From Bacteroidota bacterium (lineage in GTDB: Bacteria > Bacteroidota > Bacteroidia > Bacteroidales > VadinHA17), in assembly GCA_011050615.1 (NCBI GenBank), contig DRFJ01000011.1:1-46064 (forward strand): a stretch of 46,064 bases of DNA, read 5' to 3'. How positions within the stretch are numbered: the first letter of the stretch is position 1; the number at the start of each line of letters is the position of its first letter. Below are positions 7,938 through 17,768 of the stretch, piece by piece. The notes under the pieces are model-generated. The model was given only the letters and a program-made list of their open reading frames with translations. It was not told the origin of the DNA and did not search any database. The position numbers and the translations under genes are program-made.

Positions 7938-10775
7938 ATGAAGGTCACAAAATCAACCCAGAGGTTTAATGCATTGAATATCAATATGCGTACCTGTTTA
8001 ATTAGCTCATTACGGATGCTGGCAGCATTGCTTTTTTTAAGTATAAGTACAGGGTCCGGTCTCGTTGCACAGGAAAAGATTACAGACCCGCTATCATTTT
8101 TTGGTTTTGATATAGGGGCTGATTACCACCTGACAAACTATACAAATGCCCTGAAATACTGGCGATTACTGGATAAGGAGTCTGATCGAATGATCCTTGA
8201 GAATATTGGCACTACCGCTGAGGGTAGGTCACAGTATATGGCTGTTATAAGTAGTCCCCGGAACCTGGAAAAACTGGAGTATTACAGGAATATATCACAA
8301 AAACTTGCCCTTGCTAAAGATATTACCGAGGACGAAGCCAGGCGTCTGGCTAAGGAAGGTAAGGCCTTTATCTGGATTGACGGGGGATTGCACGCAACTG
8401 AAGTTGTCGGCTCGCACCAGCTTATCGAGACCGTCTACAGGATGGTAAGCAGGAATGATGAGGAAACATTAAGGATACTGGACGATGTCATTCTACTTGC
8501 AGTATTTGCGAATCCTGATGGACTGGAACTGGTTGGTGACTGGTATATGAGGAACGAAGATACCGCGAAACGGAGTAGCAGCGGCCTGCCGCGTTTATAC
8601 CAGAAATATACCGGTCATGATAATAACCGCGATTCCTACATGGTTACACAGCCTGAAACGGAAAATATGTCGCGCATAATGTACAGGAAATATTTTCCAC
8701 AAATAATGTATAACCATCACCAGTCCGGTCCTAACGGGATGGTTGTGTTTATTCCTCCTTTCCGCGAACCACCAAATTACACTTATGACCCTTTGCTGAT
8801 TGCCGGAATACAATCTGTGGGACTTGCAATGCACAGCAGGTTAATTACAGAAGGTAAACCTGGCAGTGGTATGAGATCGGTTGCCGGCTATTCAACCTGG
8901 TTTAATGGCAACCTGCGTACAACAGGCTACTTTCATAACCAGATAGGCATACTTACCGAAATTAAGGGCAACCCAACTCCTGTTGAAATTGAATTTAACC
9001 CTGACAGGCAATTGCCGATGAATGATATGCCCTTCCCTGTTGAACCAGGCTTATTTTCTTTCAGGGACGCCATAGAATATTCCTATTCAATGAATATGGC
9101 TATACTTGATTACGCTTCTCGTTACAAGGAGACATTATTATTTAACCGCTACCTTATGGGCAGGAATAATATTGAAAAAGGGAGCAGGGATAACTGGACC
9201 TTACATCCCGATATTATTGATAATCTCAAGAAAATAGCAGAGAGTGATAATAAAGGTGATGAAGGTCAAAGCAGGTATCGTCGAAGGGGTCTTTCACAGG
9301 AATACATGAAATACCTGCGCCTGCCTGAGAACAGGGATCCGAGGGCGTTTATACTGCCTTCTGATCAGCCTGATTTTCCTACTGCAGTTAAGTTTGCCAA
9401 TACCTTCATTAAGAATGGTGTAACTGTACACCGTGCAAGCAGGGATTTCACTGTAAACGGGAAAAAATACCCCGCAGGATCACTTATATTCAAGACAGAC
9501 CAGGCCTTCCGTCCGCATATCCTTGATCTCTTTGAGCCACAGGACTACCCTGATGACTTCCAATATGAAGGAGGACCTCCCAACCCGCCATATGACAATG
9601 CAGGCTATACCCTGGCCTTTCAGATGGGTGTTGAGTTTGATCGTATACTTGAAGCTGTGGATGGACCCTTTGAAGAAATAGAGGGTATGGCAGAACCTCT
9701 AAGGGGAGTTGTTGCAAACGCATCAAATGCAAGAGGTTACCTTGTCAATCATGCCCTTAATGATGCTGCCACACTCACAAACAGGCTGCTTGCCGAAAAG
9801 CAGGATGTTTACTGGATTACCGAGACTCTCTCAGCCGGTGGCTTGGATTGGCCGGCAGGAACAATCTACATACCTTCATCACGTAAAGCAAATACTATAA
9901 TTGAGGAAGCTGCAGCCAGCTTAGGCATTCATTTCTATGGACTTGATAAAGACCCTGAGTGCGGTGTTATGAAGATTAAGGCACCCAGGATCGGGCTGTG
10001 GGACAGGTACGGCGGTTCAATGGAATCGGGATGGACAAGGTTTATCATGGAACAGTTCGAGTTCCCTTATGAGAAAGTATTCCCGAAAAGACTTGATGCC
10101 GGTGATCTGAAAAAAGATTTTGATGTCCTGGTTTTTGTCCGCAGGGCTATACCATATGGTGAAACACGTACTTCATCATACTATGGAAGAGCGGATAGTG
10201 ATGACGAAAGCAATATTCCCGCCGAATACCGTGACTGGCTGGGCAGTATAACAAGCGATAAGACCATTCCTCAATTGCTGGCGTTTATGGAAGAAGGAGG
10301 TACTATTATTACGATAGGAAGTTCGACTAATCTTGCTTACCATGCCGATCTTCCTCTCAGTAACCATATTGTTGACGGCAAGGGTGATCAGCTTGGCAGG
10401 AATGAATACTATATCCCATCCTCCATTCTTCAGGTAAGATTTAATAATACTTTACCTGTAGCATGGGGTATGAAGGAAAGAGTTGACATTTTTTTCAACA
10501 ACAGTCCGGTCTTCAGGCTAAAACCCGATGCAGACAAGATGGGTGTAAGGCCTGTAGCGTGGTTTGACAGTGATTCGCCTCTCCGGAGTGGCTGGGCATG
10601 GGGTCAGGACCGGCTGTACGGAGGCACTGCAATAGCAGAGGCTGAGGTAGGCAAAGGCAAGCTGTACCTTTTCGGCCCGGAGATCCTGTTCAGGGCACAG
10701 TCGCACGGAACCTTTAAATTATTATTTAACAGCCTCTACCTGTCAACAGCCAGAGAAAGAGAGACGATAAGGTAA
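7938..10775 (+). CDS. Secreted M14-family zinc carboxypeptidase
   Basis: The 945-residue protein has an N-terminal signal peptide (about residues 17-45, MRTCLISSLRMLAALLFLSI... LVAQEK), so translation may start at Met17 (7986) rather than Met1. The peptidase domain (about 55-400) shows the zinc site GGLHATE (H152, E155), a DNNRD motif, the third-ligand region YNHHQSG (H260/H261) and a candidate catalytic glutamate in ILTEIKGNP. The last 500 residues resemble the long C-terminal extension of large Bacteroidota M14 proteins, including a glutamine-amidotransferase-like beta/alpha segment. It probably degrades peptides in the periplasm or outside the cell. It appears intact and monocistronic. Confidence 0.9.
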   Translation: MKVTKSTQRFNALNINMRTCLISSLRMLAALLFLSISTGSGLVAQEKITDPLSFFGFDIGADYHLTNYTNALKYWRLLDKESDRMILENIGTTAEGRSQYMAVISSPRNLEKLEYYRNISQKLALAKDITEDEARRLAKEGKAFIWIDGGLHATEVVGSHQLIETVYRMVSRNDEETLRILDDVILLAVFANPDGLELVGDWYMRNEDTAKRSSSGLPRLYQKYTGHDNNRDSYMVTQPETENMSRIMYRKYFPQIMYNHHQSGPNGMVVFIPPFREPPNYTYDPLLIAGIQSVGLAMHSRLITEGKPGSGMRSVAGYSTWFNGNLRTTGYFHNQIGILTEIKGNPTPVEIEFNPDRQLPMNDMPFPVEPGLFSFRDAIEYSYSMNMAILDYASRYKETLLFNRYLMGRNNIEKGSRDNWTLHPDIIDNLKKIAESDNKGDEGQSRYRRRGLSQEYMKYLRLPENRDPRAFILPSDQPDFPTAVKFANTFIKNGVTVHRASRDFTVNGKKYPAGSLIFKTDQAFRPHILDLFEPQDYPDDFQYEGGPPNPPYDNAGYTLAFQMGVEFDRILEAVDGPFEEIEGMAEPLRGVVANASNARGYLVNHALNDAATLTNRLLAEKQDVYWITETLSAGGLDWPAGTIYIPSSRKANTIIEEAAASLGIHFYGLDKDPECGVMKIKAPRIGLWDRYGGSMESGWTRFIMEQFEFPYEKVFPKRLDAGDLKKDFDVLVFVRRAIPYGETRTSSYYGRADSDDESNIPAEYRDWLGSITSDKTIPQLLAFMEEGGTIITIGSSTNLAYHADLPLSNHIVDGKGDQLGRNEYYIPSSILQVRFNNTLPVAWGMKERVDIFFNNSPVFRLKPDADKMGVRPVAWFDSDSPLRSGWAWGQDRLYGGTAIAEAEVGKGKLYLFGPEILFRAQSHGTFKLLFNSLYLSTARERETIR

Positions 10776-10888
10776 AAAATATCCTGATACCGATATTTCT
10801 TGTCCTGGTGGGATCATGTACAACGAATAATAACACAGTCTGCCAACGTCATGGTTACGTGCTGATGGCTTTTGATATATCTGGATAA
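10772..10888 (+). pseudogene. Possible remnant of a small lipoprotein gene lacking a start codon
   Basis: Immediately at the M14 stop codon, a 38-codon frame encodes a lipoprotein-like leader (KNILIPIFLVLVGSCTTNNN) and ends soon after at a TAA. The codon expected to be ATG reads GTA. The leader is so typical (Lys, hydrophobic core, G-S-C lipobox) that a decayed lipoprotein is likely, but chance cannot be excluded for so short a stretch. Confidence 0.35.
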
Positions 10889-12755
10889 TATCGTCAGACA
10901 AAAGTTATTGGCTTCACTGAGACCCTGTTATTTATTATTGGACAATTTTTTTTATCTTAATACCAAATTACATTTTAAGGTGACCTGGGGAAATTCAGTA
11001 TATAAATTTATTATAAGGAATACCATATTGACATTTATACCGGTGGTATTTAATTGTTTTTTATTGTATGCTCAGCAACAGGAAACTTCCGATAGCCTTT
11101 TGGACAGGCTTGAAAGAGCACAGACTACTCAGCAGCGATACAAAATACTTCTCTCAATTGTTGATTACTATTCAGCACAAAGCGATTACGAAAAGGCGAT
11201 ACAGTATGCAAGATCTGCTTTAATTGAAGCAGAAAATGAAGGGGAAACGAGGGATAAGGCTCATGCGCTTTTCATTATTGGAGACCTGCAGGAAACAGTT
11301 GATCAATATGACAAGGCGATTGAAAACTATAATTTATCCTACCGCAATTATCGGGAAATCGAAGATACAAAAGGAATGGCTGATCTCTGTTACTCATTGA
11401 GTGACATATATAAGAAGAAAGGATTCTATCAGCGCTCAATGGAAAGATGCCTGGAAGGATTGGGTTTATACGAAAATCTAAAGGACACTGCTGGAATAGC
11501 AGATATTTACAACTGCATGGGCAGTTTATCTAAATACCTGGATGAATTTAGTAAGTCAATTGAGTACTATAGTAAAAGTCTGAATCTCAGGATGCGCCTG
11601 AATGACCGCGAAGGCATAGCCCAATCTTATAATAATATTGGTGTTGTCCATGCATTATCAGGTAATTATGACCTGGCTATGGATTATTATAATATGGCTC
11701 TTGATATCTATATTGAAACCGGTTCTTTAAAAAATGAGGCCATCGTATACGGTAATATAGCTAACATTTACCTGACAAAAGGAGAGTATCAGGAAGCCTA
11801 TGACCATATTATTAAAAGTATCAAAATAAACGAAGAAATAGATTACAAGAGAGGCATAGCAATCCAGTATCAAACACTTGGCAGGTATTATGATCTTGTG
11901 GGTAATACTGAACTGGCAGTTGAGAATTACCTGGCTGCCTATGATAAGTTTAATGAGCTTGGGAGGCTTGAATATCAGAAAAGCATCACTTCGATACTGA
12001 GTGATATTTTTTCAAGAGAGGGCGATTTCGAAAAGGCATATACATATTTAAAGGAACATAAAAATTTCAGTGACAGCCTTTTCGACATAGAAAAAATGAA
12101 GAGCATAGCCACCCTTGAGCAGGAATACTTAAATCTCAGGCAAATAGAAGAACACAGGCTGAAAGATCAGAGATCAAGAGCAATGCTGTTGGCTTCATCT
12201 GTCACATTAATCCTACTCCTTATAATTTTCTCTCTACTCTATTCACGGCAGAAGATAAAACTTAACCAACAGAAGTTAAGCCTCCATAATATTGAGCTTG
12301 AAAAGAAACAGGTTGAACACGATCTTGAGTTAAGACAAAAGGAGATAGTAGCTTCAACCATCAACCAGGCCAGGAAAAATGAAATTATCAATAATATTAT
12401 TGACAGGTTAAAAGCCTCCCTTGATAATCTGAAAGAAGAGAACATAGCGGTTATCACAAATATTATTGATGATCTAAGCGATAATACCAATCCTGATATA
12501 TGGCAGGAATTTGAGATACGTTTCCTACAGGTCCACCAGGATTTCTATGATAATCTCATGAAGAAATTTCCTGACCTGTCAACCAATGAGAAAAGACTGT
12601 CTGCTTTTCTGAGACTTGATTTTTCAACAAAGGAAATTTCTTCTATCACAAACCAGTCTTCACATAGCATTAATATTGCGCGTACCCGTTTACGAAAAAA
12701 ACTGGGCCTTGTTAATAAAGATATAAGTCTTGCATCTTTCCTTTCTGAATTCTAA
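10872..12755 (+). CDS. TPR-repeat membrane protein with C-terminal LuxR-like HTH
   Basis: The 627-residue frame has an N-terminal signal-like segment (IIRNTILTFIPVVFNCFLLYAQ), then about seven tetratricopeptide repeats (residues 80-400). These are followed by one transmembrane helix (MLLASSVTLILLLIIFSLLY, about 437-456), a coiled coil, and a C-terminal helix-turn-helix (LSTNEKRLSAFLRLDFSTKEISSITNQS, then INIARTRLRKKLG). This periplasmic-TPR/cytoplasmic-HTH design is common among Bacteroidota regulators. There is no ATG near the expected start: the frame opens at a TTG (10872), and a GTG at 10980 gives a more normal signal peptide. It lies upstream of the SusC/SusD locus and could regulate it, which is inference. 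Confidence 0.85.
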   Translation: MIYLDNIVRQKLLASLRPCYLLLDNFFYLNTKLHFKVTWGNSVYKFIIRNTILTFIPVVFNCFLLYAQQQETSDSLLDRLERAQTTQQRYKILLSIVDYYSAQSDYEKAIQYARSALIEAENEGETRDKAHALFIIGDLQETVDQYDKAIENYNLSYRNYREIEDTKGMADLCYSLSDIYKKKGFYQRSMERCLEGLGLYENLKDTAGIADIYNCMGSLSKYLDEFSKSIEYYSKSLNLRMRLNDREGIAQSYNNIGVVHALSGNYDLAMDYYNMALDIYIETGSLKNEAIVYGNIANIYLTKGEYQEAYDHIIKSIKINEEIDYKRGIAIQYQTLGRYYDLVGNTELAVENYLAAYDKFNELGRLEYQKSITSILSDIFSREGDFEKAYTYLKEHKNFSDSLFDIEKMKSIATLEQEYLNLRQIEEHRLKDQRSRAMLLASSVTLILLLIIFSLLYSRQKIKLNQQKLSLHNIELEKKQVEHDLELRQKEIVASTINQARKNEIINNIIDRLKASLDNLKEENIAVITNIIDDLSDNTNPDIWQEFEIRFLQVHQDFYDNLMKKFPDLSTNEKRLSAFLRLDFSTKEISSITNQSSHSINIARTRLRKKLGLVNKDISLASFLSEF

Positions 12756-12980
12756 AAAATATAAATAAGCATCCGGGAAGTCTTATCAAATATTGAGACA
12801 TTTCCTGTTTGAAATGCACGTGTATTAAGAATGTATTAATAGCCACATGTAATTGTATTATACAATATTGATATAAGAAGTGGAGGTATGAGATTTGTAT
12901 ATAGGTCAGTTTATGATATGGTTTTAAATTTACTGAGATTTACTATAACAATTTAAAACCCATTCTAAAGCCCCGGGAAT

Positions 12981-14594
12981 ATGCATGCCAGATTCAAAAA
13001 ATCCTTTTCAATAATATTCCTTTTTTTAGTATGTAACAGTTCTTTTTCTTTCTCCCCTGATACAGACAATGACTCAATAATTCTTGCTTCTATTAAGAAT
13101 GGTGATACAGAATTTCTTGTGGAATTATTGCGTAATGAAAAGGATATTGACCGTGAATATGGAGAAGAAAAGAGGACACTCCTATCCTACTCCATTGAAA
13201 ATAACCAGCTTCTTGTTGTAGAACATCTTCTGGACATGGGTTTTGATGTTGAAAAGAAGGATGAGAACAAAACACCGCTGATGTTTGCGGCAAAATTTGA
13301 CAGGGATTCAATTGCAAGAGCCTTAATTGATCATGGTTCAGAGATAAATGCAATAAACAATGCCAGAAACACTGCATTTCATTATGCTGCCAAATATAAC
13401 AACCTGGGAATCTTAAAGCTGCTCTACGGGAAAGGAGCAAAAATAAATATCCCGAATGAGGACGGATGGACTGCAATGGATTATGCAATAATTAATAACA
13501 ATCAGGAGATAAAGGAATACCTTGAATCTATAGGCTGCATTATCTTTAAAAAAATGCTCCCTGAATACTTTGACGGACCTTATATTGATATATTAAATGA
13601 TGAAAGTTACAAGCTTAATTATCTGGTAAATAGGCGAGGGAGAAGAGGTAGTTCAGTCTTATCCAGGAAAATAATAGCTTCTGACTCGGTAACATATATT
13701 AAAGGCATCAGAAAAGACAGGAATGATTATTCAATAACTGCCAGTCCTTTACCCCCTCCCTTCCATTACGATGAACCTCCCAGAACTTTTGTAATGGGAG
13801 ATATCCATGGACAGTATAAGCGTATGATTGAAATGCTCATTAGTGGAGGAGTAATAGACAATGATCTGAATTGGTCATGGGGTGATGGGCATCTTGTATT
13901 TATAGGTGATATCCTTGATCGTGGAGAAAATGTTATGGAAGCACTCTGGTTAATATATAAGCTTGAAAAGCAGGCTGTGTCTCATAATGGCAAAGTCCAT
14001 CTATTGCTAGGCAATCATGAAGCTATGATCCTTAAAAATGATATAAGGTATATTTCAAATAAGTATTATAGCCTAACTTCAAATTTAGGACTAAGCTATC
14101 ATGATCTATTTTCGGAAAATACAGTATTAGGAGAATGGTTAAGGACAAAGAATGTGGTTGAGGTAATTGGTAATACCATGTTCATTCATGCCGGGATATC
14201 GAGTGAACTGCTCTCCATGGGACTTTCCTTAGAAGAAATTAACTCAGGATTCAGGCATCTCCTGAATGTCGATGATGAAGCCGGCTATACCAATATGGAC
14301 AGATTTATGATTGGCAGATATGGTCCTGTTTGGTATCGTGGATATCTTAAGGCTTCCACTGGCTATGAAGAGATAGATCAACACTCACTGGAAAAAATAT
14401 TAAAGACTTATTCTGTAGAACAGGTGGTGGTAGGTCATACCGAAGTAGATCTTATTCAGCCCGTTAAAAACAATAAAGTATATCCGGTCAATATCCCACT
14501 GGCTAATGATAAGATTGTTGGACAGGCCCTGCTTATTGAAAATGGTAATTTTTACAGGGTAACAACAGATAACGAAATAACCAAGTTAAACTAA
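12981..14594 (+). CDS. Secreted ankyrin-repeat protein fused to a metallophosphatase domain
   Basis: The 537-residue protein has a signal peptide (KKSFSIIFLFLVCNSSFSFS), four or five ankyrin repeats (about 30-190), a linker, then a calcineurin-like metallophosphoesterase domain. Its metal motifs are complete: GDIHGQY (D274, H276), GDILDRGEN, LLGNHE, FIHAGIS and GHTEV. The order resembles bacterial PPP-type (Shewanella-like) protein phosphatases. The product probably dephosphorylates a phosphoprotein or other phosphoester outside the cytoplasm, with the ankyrins choosing the partner; this role is inference. The gene stands alone between the TPR regulator and the SusC gene. Start ATG 12981 was chosen because the signal peptide follows directly. 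Confidence 0.9.
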   Translation: MHARFKKSFSIIFLFLVCNSSFSFSPDTDNDSIILASIKNGDTEFLVELLRNEKDIDREYGEEKRTLLSYSIENNQLLVVEHLLDMGFDVEKKDENKTPLMFAAKFDRDSIARALIDHGSEINAINNARNTAFHYAAKYNNLGILKLLYGKGAKINIPNEDGWTAMDYAIINNNQEIKEYLESIGCIIFKKMLPEYFDGPYIDILNDESYKLNYLVNRRGRRGSSVLSRKIIASDSVTYIKGIRKDRNDYSITASPLPPPFHYDEPPRTFVMGDIHGQYKRMIEMLISGGVIDNDLNWSWGDGHLVFIGDILDRGENVMEALWLIYKLEKQAVSHNGKVHLLLGNHEAMILKNDIRYISNKYYSLTSNLGLSYHDLFSENTVLGEWLRTKNVVEVIGNTMFIHAGISSELLSMGLSLEEINSGFRHLLNVDDEAGYTNMDRFMIGRYGPVWYRGYLKASTGYEEIDQHSLEKILKTYSVEQVVVGHTEVDLIQPVKNNKVYPVNIPLANDKIVGQALLIENGNFYRVTTDNEITKLN

Positions 14595-14729
14595 AAACCT
14601 AAACCAAATGCCTATGAAAATAAATTATGCTCTTGCCTGATTAATACGGGCATCTTCAGCAAGAATCTTTTGAGATTCTGATGAAATAAAAATTAAGATT
14701 AACCTATGATTCTCTAAAATCTATTTTCA

Positions 14730-17700
14730 ATGAAAAAAAAGATACTTTTACTAAGTTTTTTAATGTGCATTGGTCTTCATTGGCTTAATGCGCAGGGATT
14801 CCGGGTGACCGGAACAATAACAGACAATGCCGGCGAGCCTTTGCCGGGTGTAACAGTCCAGATCAAAGGCAGCTCGGTTGGCACAGCGACTGATGTTGAT
14901 GGTAATTATTCACTACAGGTTCCCGGCAGTGATGCCATCCTCGTTTTCTCATTCATTGGTTATGAACCGCAAGAGATACAGGTTGGTAACCAACGAGAAA
15001 TCAGTTTAAGTATGATTGAGTCTACACAGGTTATAGATGATGTCATAGTTGTTGCCTATGGTACAACCAGAAAAGCGTCATTTACAGGTTCTGCCAACGT
15101 TGTGGATGCAGAAAAGGTTGCCAAGATTCCGGTTACATCTTTTGAAAAGGCCCTTGTTGGGACAACTCCAGGAGTGCAGGTCAGTAATTTGACCGGTCAG
15201 CCGGGCTCGGGAACTGAAATACGCATAAGGGGAATTGGATCATTCTCTGCTTCACAGGAGCCTCTGTATGTTATTGACGGGGTACCGGTTACTTCAGGAT
15301 CCATGAATAACAGAGCCGGGGGGCTTCCGACGGGCAATGTTATGTCAACTATCCCGGCCGGTGATATCGAAAATATTACTATTCTAAAAGATGCTGCTGC
15401 AGCATCACTATATGGATCAAGAGCTGCTAACGGGGTTATCCTTATTACCACCAAGCAGGGCAAAGAGGGAGTGACCAGGTACAACCTGAAATCAGTTTAT
15501 GGATTCTCTGACTGGGCGGTTGAAAATTACGAAACTGTTTCAGGGGAAGATTTCTTAATGCTGCACCGTGAGTCAATGGAGAACTATGTAGCCTCTGGTA
15601 ATGCGCCTCCTGACTTTGACATTGACCAGGAAATGATCAACCTGGGATGGGTTGAACCAGAGGAAGGATTCACGAACTGGAAAGATCATTTATTCAGGAC
15701 AGGTGAAACAAAGAACATTGAACTGTCGGCCACAGGAGGAAACGAGAAAACACAATTCTATATCTCGGGCAGCTATCTCGATCAGGAAGGGGTTGCATAT
15801 AAATCCAGTATGACCAGGTATTCGGGAAGGATAAATATTACTCATAAGGCCAGTAAAATGGTTTCAATGGGTATAAATATGCTTAATTCAACTGCCGATC
15901 AGGAAATTGTTGATGGAGGTACACGATATTATGACCCGTTTTATAATTATGCCAGGAACTGTTTCCCTACTGAAGGCCCATACCTGCCTGATGGGAGCTA
16001 CAGACCTGAACTACAGAGCGGTTATTATAATATCGTACTGGAGCGTGATCTAAATGAAACAAGTGCAAAAATATTCAGGAGTATGAATACCGGTTTTATT
16101 GAAATAAGGCCTGCCAACTTCCTGACCTTCAGATCAACAAACAGTCTTGACTGGATAAATAATGATGACAAGCGTTATGCATCGCCACTTTCCCGTTCTG
16201 GTGACGATGAACAGGGATATGTTTACTTAACCAACAGGAAAAGAATTACTTTAACCTCTTCAAACCTGCTCACTTTTGATAAAACCTTTAATGATCTTCA
16301 CCATTTTAACATGATTGTGGGACAGGAAATGGAAAGAAGAGATCGTAAGAGGTACAGCGTTGAAGGTAATAAGTTTCCGAATGAAACACTGCGTAGCCTG
16401 GGTGCGACTGCAATACCGGTATATGCTTACGGATATGATGAGGGATCATCAATGCTTTCCTTCCTGTCGAGATTAAATTATGACTACAAAAACAGGTATT
16501 ACGTATCGCTAAGTGTCCGGCGTGATGGGAGTTCCAGGCTTGGGAAGAATGAGAGATGGGCAAATTTCTGGTCGGCATCCGGTTCGTGGAGAATTAGCAG
16601 TGAAAGATTTATGGAAAACGTTGATTTCATCGACGACCTTAAACTCAGGGCCTCTTACGGAACCAACGGTACCCTGCCCCCGGGTTATTATGACCACCTG
16701 GCATTGTACTCATACTCTGGCACATATGACGGTCAGGTAGCAGCAAATGAAAGTTCAATAGCCAATGCTGAACTTACCTGGGAACAAAATGCCACCTTCA
16801 ATGTGGGCCTGGACTTTACAGTCTTCAGGAATATCAGTGCCACGGTTGAATATTTCAGAAGATATACAACAGATCTTCTCATGAGTCTTCCGCTTGCTCC
16901 AACTATTGGTGCAGGAAGTACATGGGTTAACATAGGTGAGATGGAAAACAAAGGGCTTGAACTCGAACTAAGAACCACAAATATTTCCAGTGGTGATTTT
17001 AACTGGACTTCATCCTTCACCTTTACAACTATCAAAAACAAAATTGTCAAACTGAATAACCATGAAGATATTATTGATGATATATATATCAGAAGAGAGG
17101 GTCAACCTTATTATTCCTTTTATTTGAGGCCATGGGCAGGTGTGAATCCTGCAAATGGAGCTCCTGAATGGTATATCGTTGATGATAATGAGAATATTAC
17201 AGACGAAGTTACGGGAGTTGTCGGAGAAAGCGACAGGGCAATTGTCGGTAAGGCAGATCCTGATTTTTTCGGAGGCTTTGGCAATGAACTATCCTATAAG
17301 GGATTTAACCTGTCATTCCTTTTCAATTTCTCTGTTGGAGGAAAATTATTTTATGCTTCCGGCTACAAATCATGGAATGACGGCAATAAGGTAAAATATG
17401 CCATCCAAGTAAGCCAGCTTGACAGATGGCAGAAACCAGGCGATATAGCCATGCACCCTCAAAGGATATGGGGAGGTAATAATGACTCAGATGTTGAAAC
17501 AAGCAGATTCCTTCTTGATAACGACTACCTAAGATTAAAGGATATTACACTATCCTATGACCTGCCACAAAATGTTGTGAGAAGAATTAAGCTGGACAGA
17601 ATAAGACTTTATGTTCAGGCAGTAAATTACCTCACGTGGTGTACACAGGATGTAGGTGATCCGGAGCAGATACATAGTGGACTGATGTATTTCGAGATGC

Positions 17701-17744
17701 CAAATAATAAAACCATGAGTTTTGGCCTCGAGATAGGGTTTTAG
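14730..17744 (+). CDS. susC-like: SusC/RagA-type TonB-dependent outer-membrane transporter
   Basis: The 1004-residue protein has a signal peptide (KKILLLSFLMCIGLHWLNAQ) and a carboxypeptidase-regulatory-like domain (about 23-100: VTGTITDNAGEPLPGVTV). The TonB-box region follows (IDDVIVVAYGT, about 103-113), then a plug (about 115-240, including GSRAANGVILITTKQG) and a 22-strand-type barrel ending in KTMSFGLEIGF. It lacks the extra N-terminal STN domain, so it is not the sigma/anti-sigma-coupled type, and no ECF sigma gene is nearby. It is followed 25 bases later by the SusD partner. Together they import a ligand captured at the surface; the ligand is not evident. Confidence 0.96.
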   Translation: MKKKILLLSFLMCIGLHWLNAQGFRVTGTITDNAGEPLPGVTVQIKGSSVGTATDVDGNYSLQVPGSDAILVFSFIGYEPQEIQVGNQREISLSMIESTQVIDDVIVVAYGTTRKASFTGSANVVDAEKVAKIPVTSFEKALVGTTPGVQVSNLTGQPGSGTEIRIRGIGSFSASQEPLYVIDGVPVTSGSMNNRAGGLPTGNVMSTIPAGDIENITILKDAAAASLYGSRAANGVILITTKQGKEGVTRYNLKSVYGFSDWAVENYETVSGEDFLMLHRESMENYVASGNAPPDFDIDQEMINLGWVEPEEGFTNWKDHLFRTGETKNIELSATGGNEKTQFYISGSYLDQEGVAYKSSMTRYSGRINITHKASKMVSMGINMLNSTADQEIVDGGTRYYDPFYNYARNCFPTEGPYLPDGSYRPELQSGYYNIVLERDLNETSAKIFRSMNTGFIEIRPANFLTFRSTNSLDWINNDDKRYASPLSRSGDDEQGYVYLTNRKRITLTSSNLLTFDKTFNDLHHFNMIVGQEMERRDRKRYSVEGNKFPNETLRSLGATAIPVYAYGYDEGSSMLSFLSRLNYDYKNRYYVSLSVRRDGSSRLGKNERWANFWSASGSWRISSERFMENVDFIDDLKLRASYGTNGTLPPGYYDHLALYSYSGTYDGQVAANESSIANAELTWEQNATFNVGLDFTVFRNISATVEYFRRYTTDLLMSLPLAPTIGAGSTWVNIGEMENKGLELELRTTNISSGDFNWTSSFTFTTIKNKIVKLNNHEDIIDDIYIRREGQPYYSFYLRPWAGVNPANGAPEWYIVDDNENITDEVTGVVGESDRAIVGKADPDFFGGFGNELSYKGFNLSFLFNFSVGGKLFYASGYKSWNDGNKVKYAIQVSQLDRWQKPGDIAMHPQRIWGGNNDSDVETSRFLLDNDYLRLKDITLSYDLPQNVVRRIKLDRIRLYVQAVNYLTWCTQDVGDPEQIHSGLMYFEMPNNKTMSFGLEIGF

Positions 17745-17768
17745 AAATAATATTTAAACATTACAAAG

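Noticed and set aside
14662-14679. Short hairpin AGAATC/GATTCT before susC as a regulatory leader
   Set aside because: A 6-bp AT-rich stem without T-run or conserved features is not distinguishable from chance.
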